DNA from: Sulfitobacter sp. W027
GTDB lineage: Bacteria > Pseudomonadota > Alphaproteobacteria > Rhodobacterales > Rhodobacteraceae
Reading direction: 5' to 3'
Length of the DNA stretch: 64,000 nt
NCBI RefSeq assembly: GCF_025143985.1
Contig: NZ_CP083564.1
Location: forward strand, 3,246,001-3,310,000
Below, one piece after another: positions 49,216-58,845 of this stretch; positions within the stretch are counted from its first letter, which is position 1; each line of letters starts with the position of its first letter. The position numbers were made by a program, and so were the translations under genes. A model generated the notes under the pieces. That model ran no database searches and was not told the DNA's origin. It saw only the letters and a list, made by a program, of their open reading frames with translations.

Positions 49216-51483
49216 TCAGCGGCGGGTGCGGGTCACTTTGCGTTTGATCTTGTCTTTCTTGCGCTTGGCCTTCACGGCCTTGCCGCGCGGGTTGCGACCC
49301 GCCGGGCTACGCCGACCAGCGCTCCCGCCTTGTTTTACCTTCTGATCTTCGATCTCAAGCAGTTCCAGCGCGATGCCCCCTGTCACCGGGACCGCCTCGG
49401 CCAAGCGCACGGTCACGCGCTGGCCGATGCCGATGATCATGCCGGTATCGGAGCCCATCAGCGTCTGCGCCTCGGCGTCGTGGTGGAAATACTCGCGCCC
49501 CAAAGAGCGCATCGGCACCAGCCCATCGGCGCCGGTTTCGTCCAGCTTCACGAACGCGCCGAACCGCGCGATGCCGCTGATGCGCCCGGTGAATTCATTG
49601 CCCACACGTTCTGACAGAAAGGCAGCGAGGTAGCGGTCGGTCGTGTCCCGCTCCGCCACCATCGAGCGCCGCTCGGTGTCCGAGATATGCGCGCCGGTCT
49701 GTTCCAGCCCTTCAATTTCTTCCACCGTCAGCCCGTCTTTGCCCCAGCCATGCGCCGTGATCAGCGCACGGTGGACAATGAGGTCGGCATAGCGCCGGAT
49801 CGGGGAGGTGAAATGCGCGTAGGACCGTAAGGCGAGGCCAAAATGCCCGATATGCGCAGGGCCGTAATAGGCCTGTGTCATCGACCGCAGGGTGCTGAGG
49901 TTAATCAGCTCCGCGTCATTCGTCCCCGCGGCCTGATCCAAAAGCCGATTCAGATGCGCGGTCTGCAAAACCTGCCCTTTGGCCAACGTAAAGCCAGCCG
50001 CCTGCGCCGTCTCGCGCAGGGATTCCAGCTTCTCTGGCGAGGGCTCCTCGTGGATGCGGAACAGCAGCGGGGTTTTCTTTTTCAGCAAGGTCTCGGCGGC
50101 GGCGACATTGGCCAGCACCATGAACTCTTCGATCAGCTTATGCGCGTCGAGCCGTTCGCGGAAGTTGACCGATTTCACCTTGCCGTCGTCACCCAACTCA
50201 ATCCGGCGTTCCGGCAGGTCCAACTCCAGCGGTTGCCGCTCGGCCCGCGCGGTTTTCAGCGCGGCGTAGGCGGCATAAAGTGGTTTCAGCACCGGCTCCA
50301 ACAGAGGACCGGTGCGGTCGTTCGGGTTGCCGTCGATGGCGTCCTGCACCTCTTCATAATGCAATGACGCGGGCGAGCGCATCAGACCTCGGTGGAACGT
50401 ATGGCCGAGCTTATTGCCCTTGGCGTCTAGCACCATGCGCACGGCGATACAGGCGCGCGGGACGCCTTCATGCAGAGAGCACAGATCCCCCGACAGGCGG
50501 TCAGGCAACATCGGCACAACGCGATCGGGGAAATAGGTGGAGTTGCCCCGTTTGCGCGCTTCGATATCCAGCGCTGAACCGGGCGTGACATAGGCGGCCA
50601 CATCGGCAATGGCGACCCAAACGACGTGGCCGCCCTCGTTCTTGGGGTCTTCATCCGCATGGGCATAGCAGGCGTCATCATGGTCACGCGCATCCGACGG
50701 GTCGATGGTGACCAAGGGGAGATCGCGCAGGTCTTCGCGGCCCTTGAGGCCCTGCGGTTTGGCGGCATCGGCCTCAGCCACCACGTCATCGGGGAAATCG
50801 TCCGGAATGCCGTGCTGGTGAATCGCGATAAGCGACACCGCGCGCGGCTCTGACGGGTCGCCCAACCGCTCGACAATCCGTGCACGGGGGGAGCCCATGC
50901 GGCCTTTTGGCCCGGCCTGCTCGGCCTCGACCAATTCGCCGTCCTTGGCCCCGTGGGTGTGATCCGCACCGACGCGCCATTCGCGGTCTGCGCCCTTGTC
51001 GATCGGCACGATCCGCCCGCCTTCGGCAGCCTTGCGGAAGATGCCCAGCACCTTTTTCGGGTTGCTGCCAATGCGGCGGATCAGCCGCGCTTCATAATGG
51101 TGGTCTTCGCCCTTCACCAGCGTCAGCCGCGCCAGAATCCGGTCGCCTTCGCCAAGAGCGGGATCACTGTCGCGCGGGATCAGCAGCACAACAGGCTCTG
51201 TCCCCTCGCCGTGCCACTCCATCGGCTTGGCAAAGATGTCGCCATCCTTGTCCGGCCCCGTGACCAACAGCACCGAGACCGGCGGCAAGCGATCCGGATC
51301 CTGATAGCTGCGCTTGCGCTTCTCCAGATGGCCTTCGGCCTCCAGCTCTTTCAGCACGCGCTTCAGATCGATCCGGGCCGCGCCTTTGATGCCAAAGGCT
51401 TTGGCGATGTCGCGCTTGGCGGTCAGCGTGGGGTTCTGTTCGATCCAGTTAAGGATCTCGGATTTGCTGGGTATCTTGCTCAT
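49216..51483 (-). CDS. rnr: Ribonuclease R
   Basis: A 755-residue 3'-5' exoribonuclease. A winged-helix start (KSEILNWIEQNPTLTAKRDIAKAFGI) is followed by cold-shock domains. The RNB catalytic core contains DLPLVTIDPSDARDHDDACYA, with the metal-binding Asp cluster, and FPDRVVPMLPDRLSGDLCSLHEG. Then comes an S1 domain (GRISGIARFGAFVKLDETGADGLVPM, about 620-700) and a very basic tail (AVKAKRKKDKIKRKVTRTRR). It degrades structured RNA and acts in trans-translation quality control. Confidence 0.96.
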   Translation of the reverse strand: MSKIPSKSEILNWIEQNPTLTAKRDIAKAFGIKGAARIDLKRVLKELEAEGHLEKRKRSYQDPDRLPPVSVLLVTGPDKDGDIFAKPMEWHGEGTEPVVLLIPRDSDPALGEGDRILARLTLVKGEDHHYEARLIRRIGSNPKKVLGIFRKAAEGGRIVPIDKGADREWRVGADHTHGAKDGELVEAEQAGPKGRMGSPRARIVERLGDPSEPRAVSLIAIHQHGIPDDFPDDVVAEADAAKPQGLKGREDLRDLPLVTIDPSDARDHDDACYAHADEDPKNEGGHVVWVAIADVAAYVTPGSALDIEARKRGNSTYFPDRVVPMLPDRLSGDLCSLHEGVPRACIAVRMVLDAKGNKLGHTFHRGLMRSPASLHYEEVQDAIDGNPNDRTGPLLEPVLKPLYAAYAALKTARAERQPLELDLPERRIELGDDGKVKSVNFRERLDAHKLIEEFMVLANVAAAETLLKKKTPLLFRIHEEPSPEKLESLRETAQAAGFTLAKGQVLQTAHLNRLLDQAAGTNDAELINLSTLRSMTQAYYGPAHIGHFGLALRSYAHFTSPIRRYADLIVHRALITAHGWGKDGLTVEEIEGLEQTGAHISDTERRSMVAERDTTDRYLAAFLSERVGNEFTGRISGIARFGAFVKLDETGADGLVPMRSLGREYFHHDAEAQTLMGSDTGMIIGIGQRVTVRLAEAVPVTGGIALELLEIEDQKVKQGGSAGRRSPAGRNPRGKAVKAKRKKDKIKRKVTRTRR

Positions 51484-51515
51484 AATTCAGCAGGTAGCAC
51501 GCAGCCCCCCTGTCG

Positions 51516-52085
51516 TCATGGCAAATCGTGAATTTCATCTACGTCGCGCAGGTTTGAGACTTCGGCAATCCGGTAGCCCGGCAGGGTCGCGCGGCTGTCT
51601 GTCAGCGCATGTGGCCCGGACCAGCGCACAGCGTCAAACAGGCTGGGCGGCGCGCGGCGTGGGTGCTTCAGGCCAACGAGCCAATAGCCCCCATCCGGCG
51701 CGGGACCAAACACCGCGTCGTGATTGCCAAGGGCGGCAAAGGCCCGCGCAAGTTCCTTGCGGTTAATACCGGGAATATCCGCGCCAATCACACAGGCCGG
51801 GCCGGGTGCCGCGCGCAGCATCCGGGCCATACGGTCTCCCAGATTGCCCCTGCCCTGTGGCCATCGTGGCAGATGTGCGGGCCAGATGCGGCTTTGCAGC
51901 CCTTCGACGTCCGGTGCCACAGCCAGCACCACCTGCCAGCGCGGATCTTCGATCCGGCACAGCAGCGCCCGCGTTTGATGACGAAACCACCACGCCGCGC
52001 CCACCATACCGATGTCGCGGCCCAGCCGGGTTTTCACCCGACCGGGGCGCGGTTCTTTCACCATGACGATGAGCGTTGGTTTCAC
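51516..52085 (-). CDS. TIGR04282/DUF2064 family glycosyltransferase-like protein
   Basis: A 189-residue nucleotide-sugar-transferase-fold protein. [23 protein letters not shown] is the family start, [25 protein letters not shown] carries the GxDxP motif, and [21 protein letters not shown] is the third signature. Relatives are annotated as arsenosugar biosynthesis glycosyltransferases, but no arsenic gene is nearby, so the substrate is open. ATG overlaps the dapE stop region by four bases, indicating co-transcription. Confidence 0.85.
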   Translation of the reverse strand: MKPTLIVMVKEPRPGRVKTRLGRDIGMVGAAWWFRHQTRALLCRIEDPRWQVVLAVAPDVEGLQSRIWPAHLPRWPQGRGNLGDRMARMLRAAPGPACVIGADIPGINRKELARAFAALGNHDAVFGPAPDGGYWLVGLKHPRRAPPSLFDAVRWSGPHALTDSRATLPGYRIAEVSNLRDVDEIHDLP

Positions 52086-53227
52086 GTGAAATAATTCTGC
52101 AGCACGCGGGTGTAGATGGATTTGAGTTGTTCGATATGCTCAACCCGCACATGCTCATCAACTTGGTGCATGGACTGGCCGACCAGACCGAATTCTACCA
52201 CCGGGCAGTGTGCCTTGACGAAGCGTGCGTCTGAGGTGCCGCCCGTGGTAGAAAGCTCCGGCTTTACACCCGTTTCCGCCTCAACCGCGCCTGCGACGAG
52301 ATCTGACAGCGCACCGGGAGGGGTGATGAAACTCTCGCCCGAGATGGTGATCTCCACATCCAGCTGAACACCGAACTCTTTCGCAATCTTATCCGCCTCG
52401 CTCCGCAGCCAATCGCTGAGGCTTGCGCCCGAATGGTGGTCGTTGAACCGAATGTTCACCGCGCCACGACACTGCGCCGGGATCACATTGGTGGCCTTGT
52501 TGCCGGTGTCGACAGTAACCACAGCCAGCGTCGAAGGATCAAAGTGATCGCTGCCCTGATCCAGCTCATGGCTCGCCAAACGGTCCATCAGCCGCATCAT
52601 CGCGGGCAGCGGGTTGTTGGCGCGGTGCGGATAGGCGGCGTGGCCCTGTTTGCCCGTCACCTTGAAATGCGCATTCATCGACCCGCGCCGCCCGATCTTG
52701 ATCATGTCGCCCATGGTCTCGGGGCAAGTCGGCTCCCCCACAAGGCAGACATCCATCCGCTCGCCGTTTTCGGCCATATAGTCCAACAGCGCCGTGGTCC
52801 CGTCGAGGGCGTCGCCCTCTTCATCCCCGGTGATCGCCAGCACGATGGAGCCATCAGGCGGTGTGTCTTTGACGAAATCAACCGCCGCCGCAACAAAGGC
52901 CGCCACGCCGGATTTCATATCCGTGGTGCCGCGGCCATACATGATGCCGTCTTTGATCTCGGCTCCGAAAGGGGGCATCGACCAATCAGCCTCATCCCCG
53001 ATGGGGACCACATCGGTATGGCCGTTAAAGCCAAAAGACTTGGTGTTGCCCTTGTTGCCCCAGCGGGCAAAAAGGTTGCAAATGCCGCCCCGGTCCACGC
53101 GCGTGCAGTCGAACCCAGCCGCGCCCAGCACCTCTTCCAGCACTTCCAACGCACCATCGTTAACGGGGGTGACAGAGGCGCAGCGCACCAGTTTTGCGGT
53201 GAGATCAACAGGGTCGAGACCGGACAT
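52082..53227 (-). CDS. dapE: Succinyl-diaminopimelate desuccinylase
   Basis: A 381-residue M20 metallopeptidase-fold enzyme. [18 protein letters not shown] has the first zinc His and Asp, [19 protein letters not shown] the bridging Asp, and [15 protein letters not shown] the catalytic Glu-Glu. NIPAQ-type [19 protein letters not shown] is the dimerisation strand, and [25 protein letters not shown] is the DapE C-terminal block. It releases L,L-diaminopimelate for lysine and cell-wall synthesis. dapD lies about 830 bases upstream on the same strand. Confidence 0.95.
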   Translation of the reverse strand: MSGLDPVDLTAKLVRCASVTPVNDGALEVLEEVLGAAGFDCTRVDRGGICNLFARWGNKGNTKSFGFNGHTDVVPIGDEADWSMPPFGAEIKDGIMYGRGTTDMKSGVAAFVAAAVDFVKDTPPDGSIVLAITGDEEGDALDGTTALLDYMAENGERMDVCLVGEPTCPETMGDMIKIGRRGSMNAHFKVTGKQGHAAYPHRANNPLPAMMRLMDRLASHELDQGSDHFDPSTLAVVTVDTGNKATNVIPAQCRGAVNIRFNDHHSGASLSDWLRSEADKIAKEFGVQLDVEITISGESFITPPGALSDLVAGAVEAETGVKPELSTTGGTSDARFVKAHCPVVEFGLVGQSMHQVDEHVRVEHIEQLKSIYTRVLQNYFT

Positions 53228-53328
53228 ATCGGCTCCTTTTCAGGGGTTATCGCTTGTCCGGTAACTTGTGTGGGCAAATCGCGCCGATGCCAAGGGGGCG
53301 CTATGCAATTCACTGTGTATTGCTATCG

Positions 53329-53667
53329 TCAATCGAAAAACGGGGTCATCTGTGCGACGATGACTGAGTTTTCTTCCAATGCGCGCTGCATCAGCTCACG
53401 CTCTTCGGCGTCTATTTCTTGACCCTCGGCCTCACGCTCTTCGAGCGTGCCATAGCCGGTCACGTCAAGCGGATTGGTGTCGGCCTGTTTCAGGATCGCA
53501 ACGGTCTCGCGCACGGCCTCGGCCTCATCTATGCCAGAGGCGAAACACATCAGCGCAGCACCTGTCGCCTTGTCGGGCAGGCCATCGCCATCCTTGCGGC
53601 CGATTTGAACCAATAGGGTAAAGACCTGCTGGCGCGAGGGTTTCTTGTTTTTCTTGGGTTCAGACAT
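53329..53667 (-). CDS. Conserved-looking hypothetical protein between dapD and dapE
   Basis: A 112-residue soluble, acidic protein that I cannot assign to a family. It opens with a basic stretch (MSEPKKNKKPSRQQVF). A helical body (GRKDGDGLPDKATGAALMCFASGIDEAEAVRETVAILKQADTNPLDVTGYGTLEER) and an acidic tail follow. No signal, membrane segment or metal motif is visible. It lies on the dapD-dapE strand and may be co-transcribed; a role in lysine synthesis is not implied. Confidence 0.72.
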   Translation of the reverse strand: MSEPKKNKKPSRQQVFTLLVQIGRKDGDGLPDKATGAALMCFASGIDEAEAVRETVAILKQADTNPLDVTGYGTLEEREAEGQEIDAEERELMQRALEENSVIVAQMTPFFD

Positions 53668-53720
53668 GATGAGGGCCGCCGATTGCTTTCGGCAGCCCTA
53701 ACCTTTTCGCTCAGATTTGG

Positions 53721-53736
53721 AAAGGGGCCGCGCCCC
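53721..53736 (-). terminator. Short terminator-like hairpin downstream of the GlsB-type gene
   Basis: On the minus strand GGGGC-GCG-GCCCC is followed by TTTCC, seven bases after the stop. A second, longer imperfect stem (AGGGC/GCCCT with GCCGA/TCGGC) lies at 53671-53698. Together they probably end the upstream transcript. Confidence 0.5.
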
Positions 53737-53742
53737 CCGCCG

Positions 53743-53997
53743 TTAGGTCCTGCCGCGAACCAATCGTGTGACCCAGATCAACAGGCAGGCACCGATGATA
53801 CCCACTACAAGTTGACCGAACCAACCGCCCAGCGTGCTGCCGACGATCAGAACCAAGAGCCAGTTCGCGACCAAGGCACCAACGATGCCGAGGATAATGT
53901 TCATGATCAGACCCATGTCCGACTTCATGATTTTTTCTGCGATCCAGCCTGCGAGGCCGCCTACGATGATTGCGGCAAACCAACCGATACCTGTCAT
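53743..53997 (-). CDS. GlsB/YeaQ/YmgE family stress-response membrane protein
   Basis: An 84-residue, almost wholly hydrophobic protein. IGWFAAIIVGGLAGWIAEKIMKSDMGLIMNIILGIVGALVANWLL contains the family's GxxxGxxAG and MGxxxNIxLGIxGA patterns. Three membrane segments are expected (about 3-20, 27-47, 58-76). Members are general stress or transglycosylase-associated proteins of unknown activity. The gene lies between dapD and the 112-residue unknown. Confidence 0.93.
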   Translation of the reverse strand: MTGIGWFAAIIVGGLAGWIAEKIMKSDMGLIMNIILGIVGALVANWLLVLIVGSTLGGWFGQLVVGIIGACLLIWVTRLVRGRT

Positions 53998-54053
53998 GTC
54001 GTTAATCTCCTTTAAATTCAGGGATCAACGCCATGACCAGGCATTTGGTTCCA

Positions 54054-54881
54054 TCAGTCGCGCAGCAGCTCGTTGATCGAGGTCTTGGAGCGGGTCTTGG
54101 CATCCACCCGTTTGACGATCACGGCGCAATAAAGGTTCACGTTGTTCTTGGAGGGCATGGAGCCCGCCACGACAACCGACCCTGCGGGCACTTCGCCATA
54201 CATGATCTCACCGGTTTCGCGGTCCACGATCTTGGTCGACTGGCCGATGAACACGCCCATGCCCAGCACCGAACCTTCGCGCACGATGCAGCCTTCGACG
54301 ACTTCCGAACGCGCGCCGATAAAACAATTGTCTTCGATGATGGTCGGGCCTGCCTGCATCGGCTCCAACACGCCGCCAATGCCGACGCCGCCCGAGAGGT
54401 GAACGTTCTTGCCGATCTGGGCGCAGCTGCCAACGGTCGCCCATGTGTCAACCATGGTGCCGCTGTCCACATAGGCGCCGATGTTCACGAAAGACGGCAT
54501 CAACACCACACCCGGTGCGATAAAGGCCGAGCGGCGCACGACGCAGTTCGGCACGGCGCGGAAACCGGCCTCTTTCCACTCGGCATCGCCCCAGCCTTTG
54601 AACTTGCTGTCGACCTTGTCCCACCAGCCAGCGCCCTGCGGGCCGCCCTCTTGATGCTCCATATCCTTGATGCGGAAGCCCAGCAGCACGGCCTTCTTGG
54701 CCCATTGGTTGACCTTCCAGTTGCCCTCGTCTTGCTTTTCGGCCACGCGCAGCTTGCCGCTGTCGAGCGCGTTCAGCGTCTCTTCGATGGCGTCGCGGGT
54801 CTCTCCGGTGGTGGCGGATGTGATCTGGTCGCGGGTATCCCAAGCGGCTTCGATGGCGGTTTCAAGTTGGGCGTTGGACAT
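54054..54881 (-). CDS. dapD: 2,3,4,5-Tetrahydropyridine-2,6-dicarboxylate N-succinyltransferase
   Basis: A 275-residue left-handed beta-helix acyltransferase. Hexapeptide repeats run from about residue 100 to 230, e.g. [59 protein letters not shown]. It succinylates tetrahydrodipicolinate in the lysine/DAP pathway upstream of DapE. GGAG lies eight bases before the ATG at 54881; a TTG two codons upstream is less likely. Confidence 0.96.
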   Translation of the reverse strand: MSNAQLETAIEAAWDTRDQITSATTGETRDAIEETLNALDSGKLRVAEKQDEGNWKVNQWAKKAVLLGFRIKDMEHQEGGPQGAGWWDKVDSKFKGWGDAEWKEAGFRAVPNCVVRRSAFIAPGVVLMPSFVNIGAYVDSGTMVDTWATVGSCAQIGKNVHLSGGVGIGGVLEPMQAGPTIIEDNCFIGARSEVVEGCIVREGSVLGMGVFIGQSTKIVDRETGEIMYGEVPAGSVVVAGSMPSKNNVNLYCAVIVKRVDAKTRSKTSINELLRD

Positions 54882-55052
54882 GGGCAAGTCTCCGAATGTG
54901 AAAAGGCCTTTTGAGGGCTATAGCCTTGCACCGCCAAGGGTGCAATTGCCGGGCAAAGTGAGGCGTGGTCATTCTGCGACCAACAAGGCATGTTGACCTG
55001 AACGCCCATCGCGCCACCTGAGCCAAGCCCTAGACCAAGGAAAGACCCGAGG

Positions 55053-55910
55053 ATGAACGAGGACCACCGCCACCCGCTGCGCCGCGCCACCGTTGACCGT
55101 GCCAAGGCCGAAGACGCGCCCGACACGCCACAGACCCGCGCGCCTGCCTATCGCCTGGCCTTTACCGACGACGACTTCATGTGCCGCGAAGAGCTGCGCC
55201 CGGTGCGTCTGCAACTGGAACTGCTCAAGCCCGAACTGCTGCTCGATGCCCATGGCATCCAATCAACCATTGTGCTGTTCGGCGGGGCACGCATTCCCGA
55301 ACCCGCACAGAAACACACCGCCCGCACCAAGACGCTGGCCGATCTTTCGCGTTTTTATGATGAGACCCGCACCTTTGCCCGGTTGATGACCGAAAAGTCT
55401 ATGGAGACCGGCGGCGTGGAGAACGTCATCGTCACCGGCGGGGGACCGGGTGTGATGGAGGCGGGCAACCGCGGCGCGCTGGATGCAGGCGGCCATTCCA
55501 TCGGCCTGAACATCGTGCTGCCGTTTGAGCAGGCACCCAACGAATATGTCACGCCGGAGCTTTGCTTTAACTTCCACTATTTCGCGATCCGCAAGATGCA
55601 CTTCCTGATGCGCGCCCGCGCGATCTGCGTCTTCCCCGGTGGTTTCGGCACCATGGACGAGCTGTTTGAGGCGCTGACCCTGATCCAGACAGGCCGGATG
55701 AATCGCGTGCCCTTCCTCCTGTTCGGGCGTGAGTTCTGGGAAAAGATCATTAACTGGGACGCGCTGGCCGATGCCGGAACGATCTCTGCCGAAGACCTCG
55801 ACCTGTTCCGCTTTGTCGAAAGCGCGGATGAGGCGATGGAAGTGATCGACAATTGGGAAACCGCCCCCGCCCGAGAGCATGTGCCGGGCCGGGAGGAAGT
55901 AGAGAACTGA
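55053..55910 (+). CDS. LOG family (TIGR00730) Rossmann-fold protein
   Basis: A 285-residue protein. IVLFGGARIPEPAQKHTAR begins the nucleotide-binding fold. NVIVTGGGPGVMEAGNRGALDAGG carries the PGxMEAxNxGA motif, and CVFPGGFGTMDELFEALTLIQTGR carries the GGxGTxxE motif of LOG phosphoribohydrolases. Such proteins release cytokinin-like bases or hydrolyse AMP/PPN-type nucleotides; the bacterial substrate here is unknown. It is divergent from dapD. Confidence 0.9.
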   Translation: MNEDHRHPLRRATVDRAKAEDAPDTPQTRAPAYRLAFTDDDFMCREELRPVRLQLELLKPELLLDAHGIQSTIVLFGGARIPEPAQKHTARTKTLADLSRFYDETRTFARLMTEKSMETGGVENVIVTGGGPGVMEAGNRGALDAGGHSIGLNIVLPFEQAPNEYVTPELCFNFHYFAIRKMHFLMRARAICVFPGGFGTMDELFEALTLIQTGRMNRVPFLLFGREFWEKIINWDALADAGTISAEDLDLFRFVESADEAMEVIDNWETAPAREHVPGREEVEN

Positions 55911-55963
55911 GCCACATTGCTTCTTAAGCAGGCAACCAGTTTTCGACGGGTCGGCTAAGGAGC

Positions 55964-55988
55964 GGGTCGGTGCCCTCGGCACCGGCCC
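55964..55988. terminator. Hairpin between LOG gene and nitronate monooxygenase gene
   Basis: GGGTCGGTGCC and GGCACCGGCCC form an 11-bp stem (one G-U) with a CTC loop between convergent stops. No U tract is present, so it is a weak bidirectional terminator candidate. Confidence 0.5.
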
Positions 55989-55994
55989 GGACGC

Positions 55995-56960
55995 CTAGCG
56001 CAAGAAGCGCTGCGCTAATGAGGCCTCTGCACCACCTACGATATCACGCAGGATATCTGCAGCGGGTTTTACATCTCGGATCAGCCCTGCAACCTCTCCA
56101 ACGAAGGCGTTGGCAGTGCGGGCATCGCCCTTCGCCACCGCCGATTGCCAGCGCGGCAACTCCTGATCCAGCGCCGCGCGCAGCCCTTTGGGATCGTCAT
56201 GCCAGCGGTCGGTGAATGCATTGCGCAGCACCCGACCCGTATAGCGCTCGGGCCAGTCATAGCCGCGCATGATGTCGGTCACCGTACTGCGCAGCGTGTC
56301 ATCGCCGCTCGCTTTGATCGCTGCCTCAAGCATAGCGGGATGCACCAGCGCCTCTTCTGACGCCCAGAAACGTGAGCCCACGACCACCCCATCGGCCCCC
56401 AGCATCAGTGCTGCCGCCAGCCCGCGCCCATCGCCCACGCCACCTGCGGCACAAAGCAGCGTGTCAGGTGCGTGGCGGGCAATGTAATCGGCAATCTCGG
56501 GGACCAGCGTGAAAGTCGCGCGCTTCTCACCATGGCCCCCGGCCTCGGACCCCTGCGCAACGATGATCTCGGCCCCCAAGTCAATCGCGTGGACCGCGTC
56601 GCGCAGCGTTTGCACCTGACAGATCAGCGGTACCTTTGCCTCGCGGATTTGGGGCACGAACTCTGCCGGATCACCGAAAGAAAGAAAGACCGCTGCCGGA
56701 TCGCGGGCGAGGACCTGCTCCAGCGCCTGCGGATGCTCGCGCAGCTTCCAAGTGATGAAGCCGCAGCCGACCGACTGATTGCCCGCCAGATCCTGCTGCT
56801 CAGCAATCCATTCGCCGGAATCGTAAGCGCCACCGATCATCCCCAAGCCCCCGGCACCTGAGACCGCCGCCGCCAGCCGCCCGCCCGCCGCAAAGGCCAT
56901 CGGCGCTTGGATGATGGGGTGGCTGATCCCCAGCCGCTCGGTCAATCGCGTGCTTAACAT
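55995..56960 (-). CDS. Nitronate monooxygenase family protein
   Basis: A 321-residue FMN TIM-barrel protein. ISHPIIQAPMAFAAGGRLAAAVSGAGGLGMIGG is the NMO/2-nitropropane dioxygenase N-terminus, IIVAQGSEAGGHGEKRATFTLVPEI has the GxEAGGH FMN/catalytic His block, and AAGGVGDGRGLAAALMLGADGVVVGSRF binds the phosphate. It oxidises nitronates to carbonyl compounds and nitrite. The start is ATG 56960, four bases beyond the upstream GMC gene stop, so the two are co-transcribed. Confidence 0.9.
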   Translation of the reverse strand: MLSTRLTERLGISHPIIQAPMAFAAGGRLAAAVSGAGGLGMIGGAYDSGEWIAEQQDLAGNQSVGCGFITWKLREHPQALEQVLARDPAAVFLSFGDPAEFVPQIREAKVPLICQVQTLRDAVHAIDLGAEIIVAQGSEAGGHGEKRATFTLVPEIADYIARHAPDTLLCAAGGVGDGRGLAAALMLGADGVVVGSRFWASEEALVHPAMLEAAIKASGDDTLRSTVTDIMRGYDWPERYTGRVLRNAFTDRWHDDPKGLRAALDQELPRWQSAVAKGDARTANAFVGEVAGLIRDVKPAADILRDIVGGAEASLAQRFLR

Positions 56961-56964
56961 ACCG

Positions 56965-58578
56965 TCACCGCCCCGCCAAAATCGCGTCGGCAGCCTTTTC
57001 GGCAATCATCACCGTGGGCGATGCCGTGTTGCCCGATACGATCTTGGGCATGATCGACGCATCAATCACCCGCAGCCCGCGCAGCCCATGAACCCGCAGA
57101 TCGGAATCGACCACGGCCATCGGATCACTGCCCATCTTGCAGGTGCCAACGGGGTGAAAGATCGTCGTGGCAATATCGCGCGCTTTGTCGAGCAGGTCTT
57201 CGTCGCTCTGCACAGCAGGGCCGGGCAAGATTTCCTCGGGCGCGTAGGGGTGAAGCGCCTTTGCTGTCATGATGTGCCGCGCTTGTTTCATCGCCGTAAC
57301 CGCCACGCGCTTGTCGCTTTCGGTAGAGAGGTAGTTGAGGCGAATGTCGGGTTGCACGGCACTGTCGCGGCTGGTCAGGTGGCAACTGCCGATGCTCTCA
57401 GGCCGCAGGTTACAGACCGAAACGGTGATCGCCGGGAAGGGATGCAGCGGATCGCCCAGCTTGTCGGTCGACAGGGGCTGCACGTGGTATTCCAGATCGG
57501 GCGTCTCCAACGCGGGGTCGGACTTGGTGAACATGCCGAACTGGCTGGGTGCCATCGCCAAAGGACCGCTGCGCCGCATGAGATATTCCAGCCCCATCCG
57601 TCCCTTGCCCCACAGCGAATGGGTCATCGTGTTGAGCGTCTTGGTGTTCTGCACCTTGTAGACGGTACGAATTTGCAGATGGTCCTGAAGGTTTTCCCCC
57701 ACGCCGGGCAGCTCATGCAGCGTGGTGATCCCCATGCCACTCAAAAGCTCACTCTGCCCGATGCCCGAGAGTTCTAGGATTTTGGGCGAGTTGATCGCCC
57801 CGGCGGCCAAGAGCACCTCCCCCTCGGCCACGGCCCGCAGGGCGCGGCCCTTATGGGTGAAACGTACGCCGGTCACACGCTTGCCCTCAAGGATCAGCCC
57901 ATTGGTATGGGCATGGGTCATCACCCGAAGATTGGGGCGCTGCATCGCCGGGCGGAGGAAGCCGCGCGCGGTGTTCCAGCGCACGCCGTCCTTTTGGTTC
58001 ACTTCGAAAAAGCCCGATCCTTCGTTGTCGCCGTCATTGAAATCGGCACGCGGTTCGATCCCGAACTCCCGCGCCCCGTCTTGCACGGCCTCCAGAATGT
58101 CCCACCGCAGACGCTGCTTGCTGACCTTCCACTCGCCCCCCGTGCGGTGCATGTCATTATCGCCCGCGTGGTGATCTTCGGACTTCAGGAAATAGGGCAG
58201 AACATCGTCCCAGCTCCACCCGGTATTACCAAGCTGCCGCCAATGGTCATAGTCCGCCGCCTGCCCACGCATGTAAATCATGCCATTCACCGAAGAGCAG
58301 CCACCCAACACCTTGCCGCGGGGATAGGCCAGAGAGCGTCCGTTCAACCCCGGCTCAGGGGCGGTTTTCATCATCCAATCGGTGCGCGGATTGCCGATGC
58401 AGTAAAGATAGCCCACCGGCACCTTGACCCAGTGGTAATTGTCATCCCCCCCGGCCTCGAGCAACAAAACCTTATTGGCGGGATCGGCGCTGAGACGGTT
58501 GGCAAGTACACAGCCCGCAGTGCCCGCGCCGACGATGATATAGTCATAGCGACCTTCTAGCTGTGTTTCATCGTGCAT
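56965..58578 (-). CDS. GMC oxidoreductase, choline dehydrogenase-like
   Basis: A 537-residue FAD enzyme. YDYIIVGAGTAGCVLANRLSAD is the ADP-binding fold, YPRGKVLGGCSSVNGMIYMRG the GMC signature 1, GAINSPKILELSGIGQ signature 2, and IFHPVGTCKMG ... VSGNTASPTVMIAEKAADAIL the catalytic His and C-terminal FAD contacts. It oxidises an alcohol, possibly choline or another primary alcohol. No betaine-aldehyde dehydrogenase is adjacent, so betA is not assigned. Confidence 0.9.
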   Translation of the reverse strand: MHDETQLEGRYDYIIVGAGTAGCVLANRLSADPANKVLLLEAGGDDNYHWVKVPVGYLYCIGNPRTDWMMKTAPEPGLNGRSLAYPRGKVLGGCSSVNGMIYMRGQAADYDHWRQLGNTGWSWDDVLPYFLKSEDHHAGDNDMHRTGGEWKVSKQRLRWDILEAVQDGAREFGIEPRADFNDGDNEGSGFFEVNQKDGVRWNTARGFLRPAMQRPNLRVMTHAHTNGLILEGKRVTGVRFTHKGRALRAVAEGEVLLAAGAINSPKILELSGIGQSELLSGMGITTLHELPGVGENLQDHLQIRTVYKVQNTKTLNTMTHSLWGKGRMGLEYLMRRSGPLAMAPSQFGMFTKSDPALETPDLEYHVQPLSTDKLGDPLHPFPAITVSVCNLRPESIGSCHLTSRDSAVQPDIRLNYLSTESDKRVAVTAMKQARHIMTAKALHPYAPEEILPGPAVQSDEDLLDKARDIATTIFHPVGTCKMGSDPMAVVDSDLRVHGLRGLRVIDASIMPKIVSGNTASPTVMIAEKAADAILAGR

Positions 58579-58753
58579 GGTGACCCTCTCCCGATATCCC
58601 GCAACATTGGTAGAGCGCCGGGCGGCAGGTCACAATCCCTGCCGTAATTTCGCGCTATCCCCCCCGCGCCACCTGACTTTTGCTCCAAAGCCACAATCTT
58701 CGCTCTTCGTGCCCGAACTGCATCCGTTTGTTGCTTTTTTTGACCCGCAGGTG

Positions 58754-58776
58754 AATATGGCCGGATTGGACATATT
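58754..58776. promoter_or_regulatory. Inverted repeat AATATG-N11-CATATT upstream of the CHASE-type kinase
   Basis: A perfect 6-bp inverted repeat 70-92 bases before the kinase start, in the 267-base divergent gap between the GMC gene and the kinase gene. The gap is otherwise without a convincing gene. The repeat may be an operator; nothing identifies the regulator. Confidence 0.3.
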
Positions 58777-58845
58777 GCCCCACGGCGCTAGACTTTTCCC
58801 GGGGGGAAGAAAACTTCGTCGCCTTTTGGTGGCCACATACGAAGG

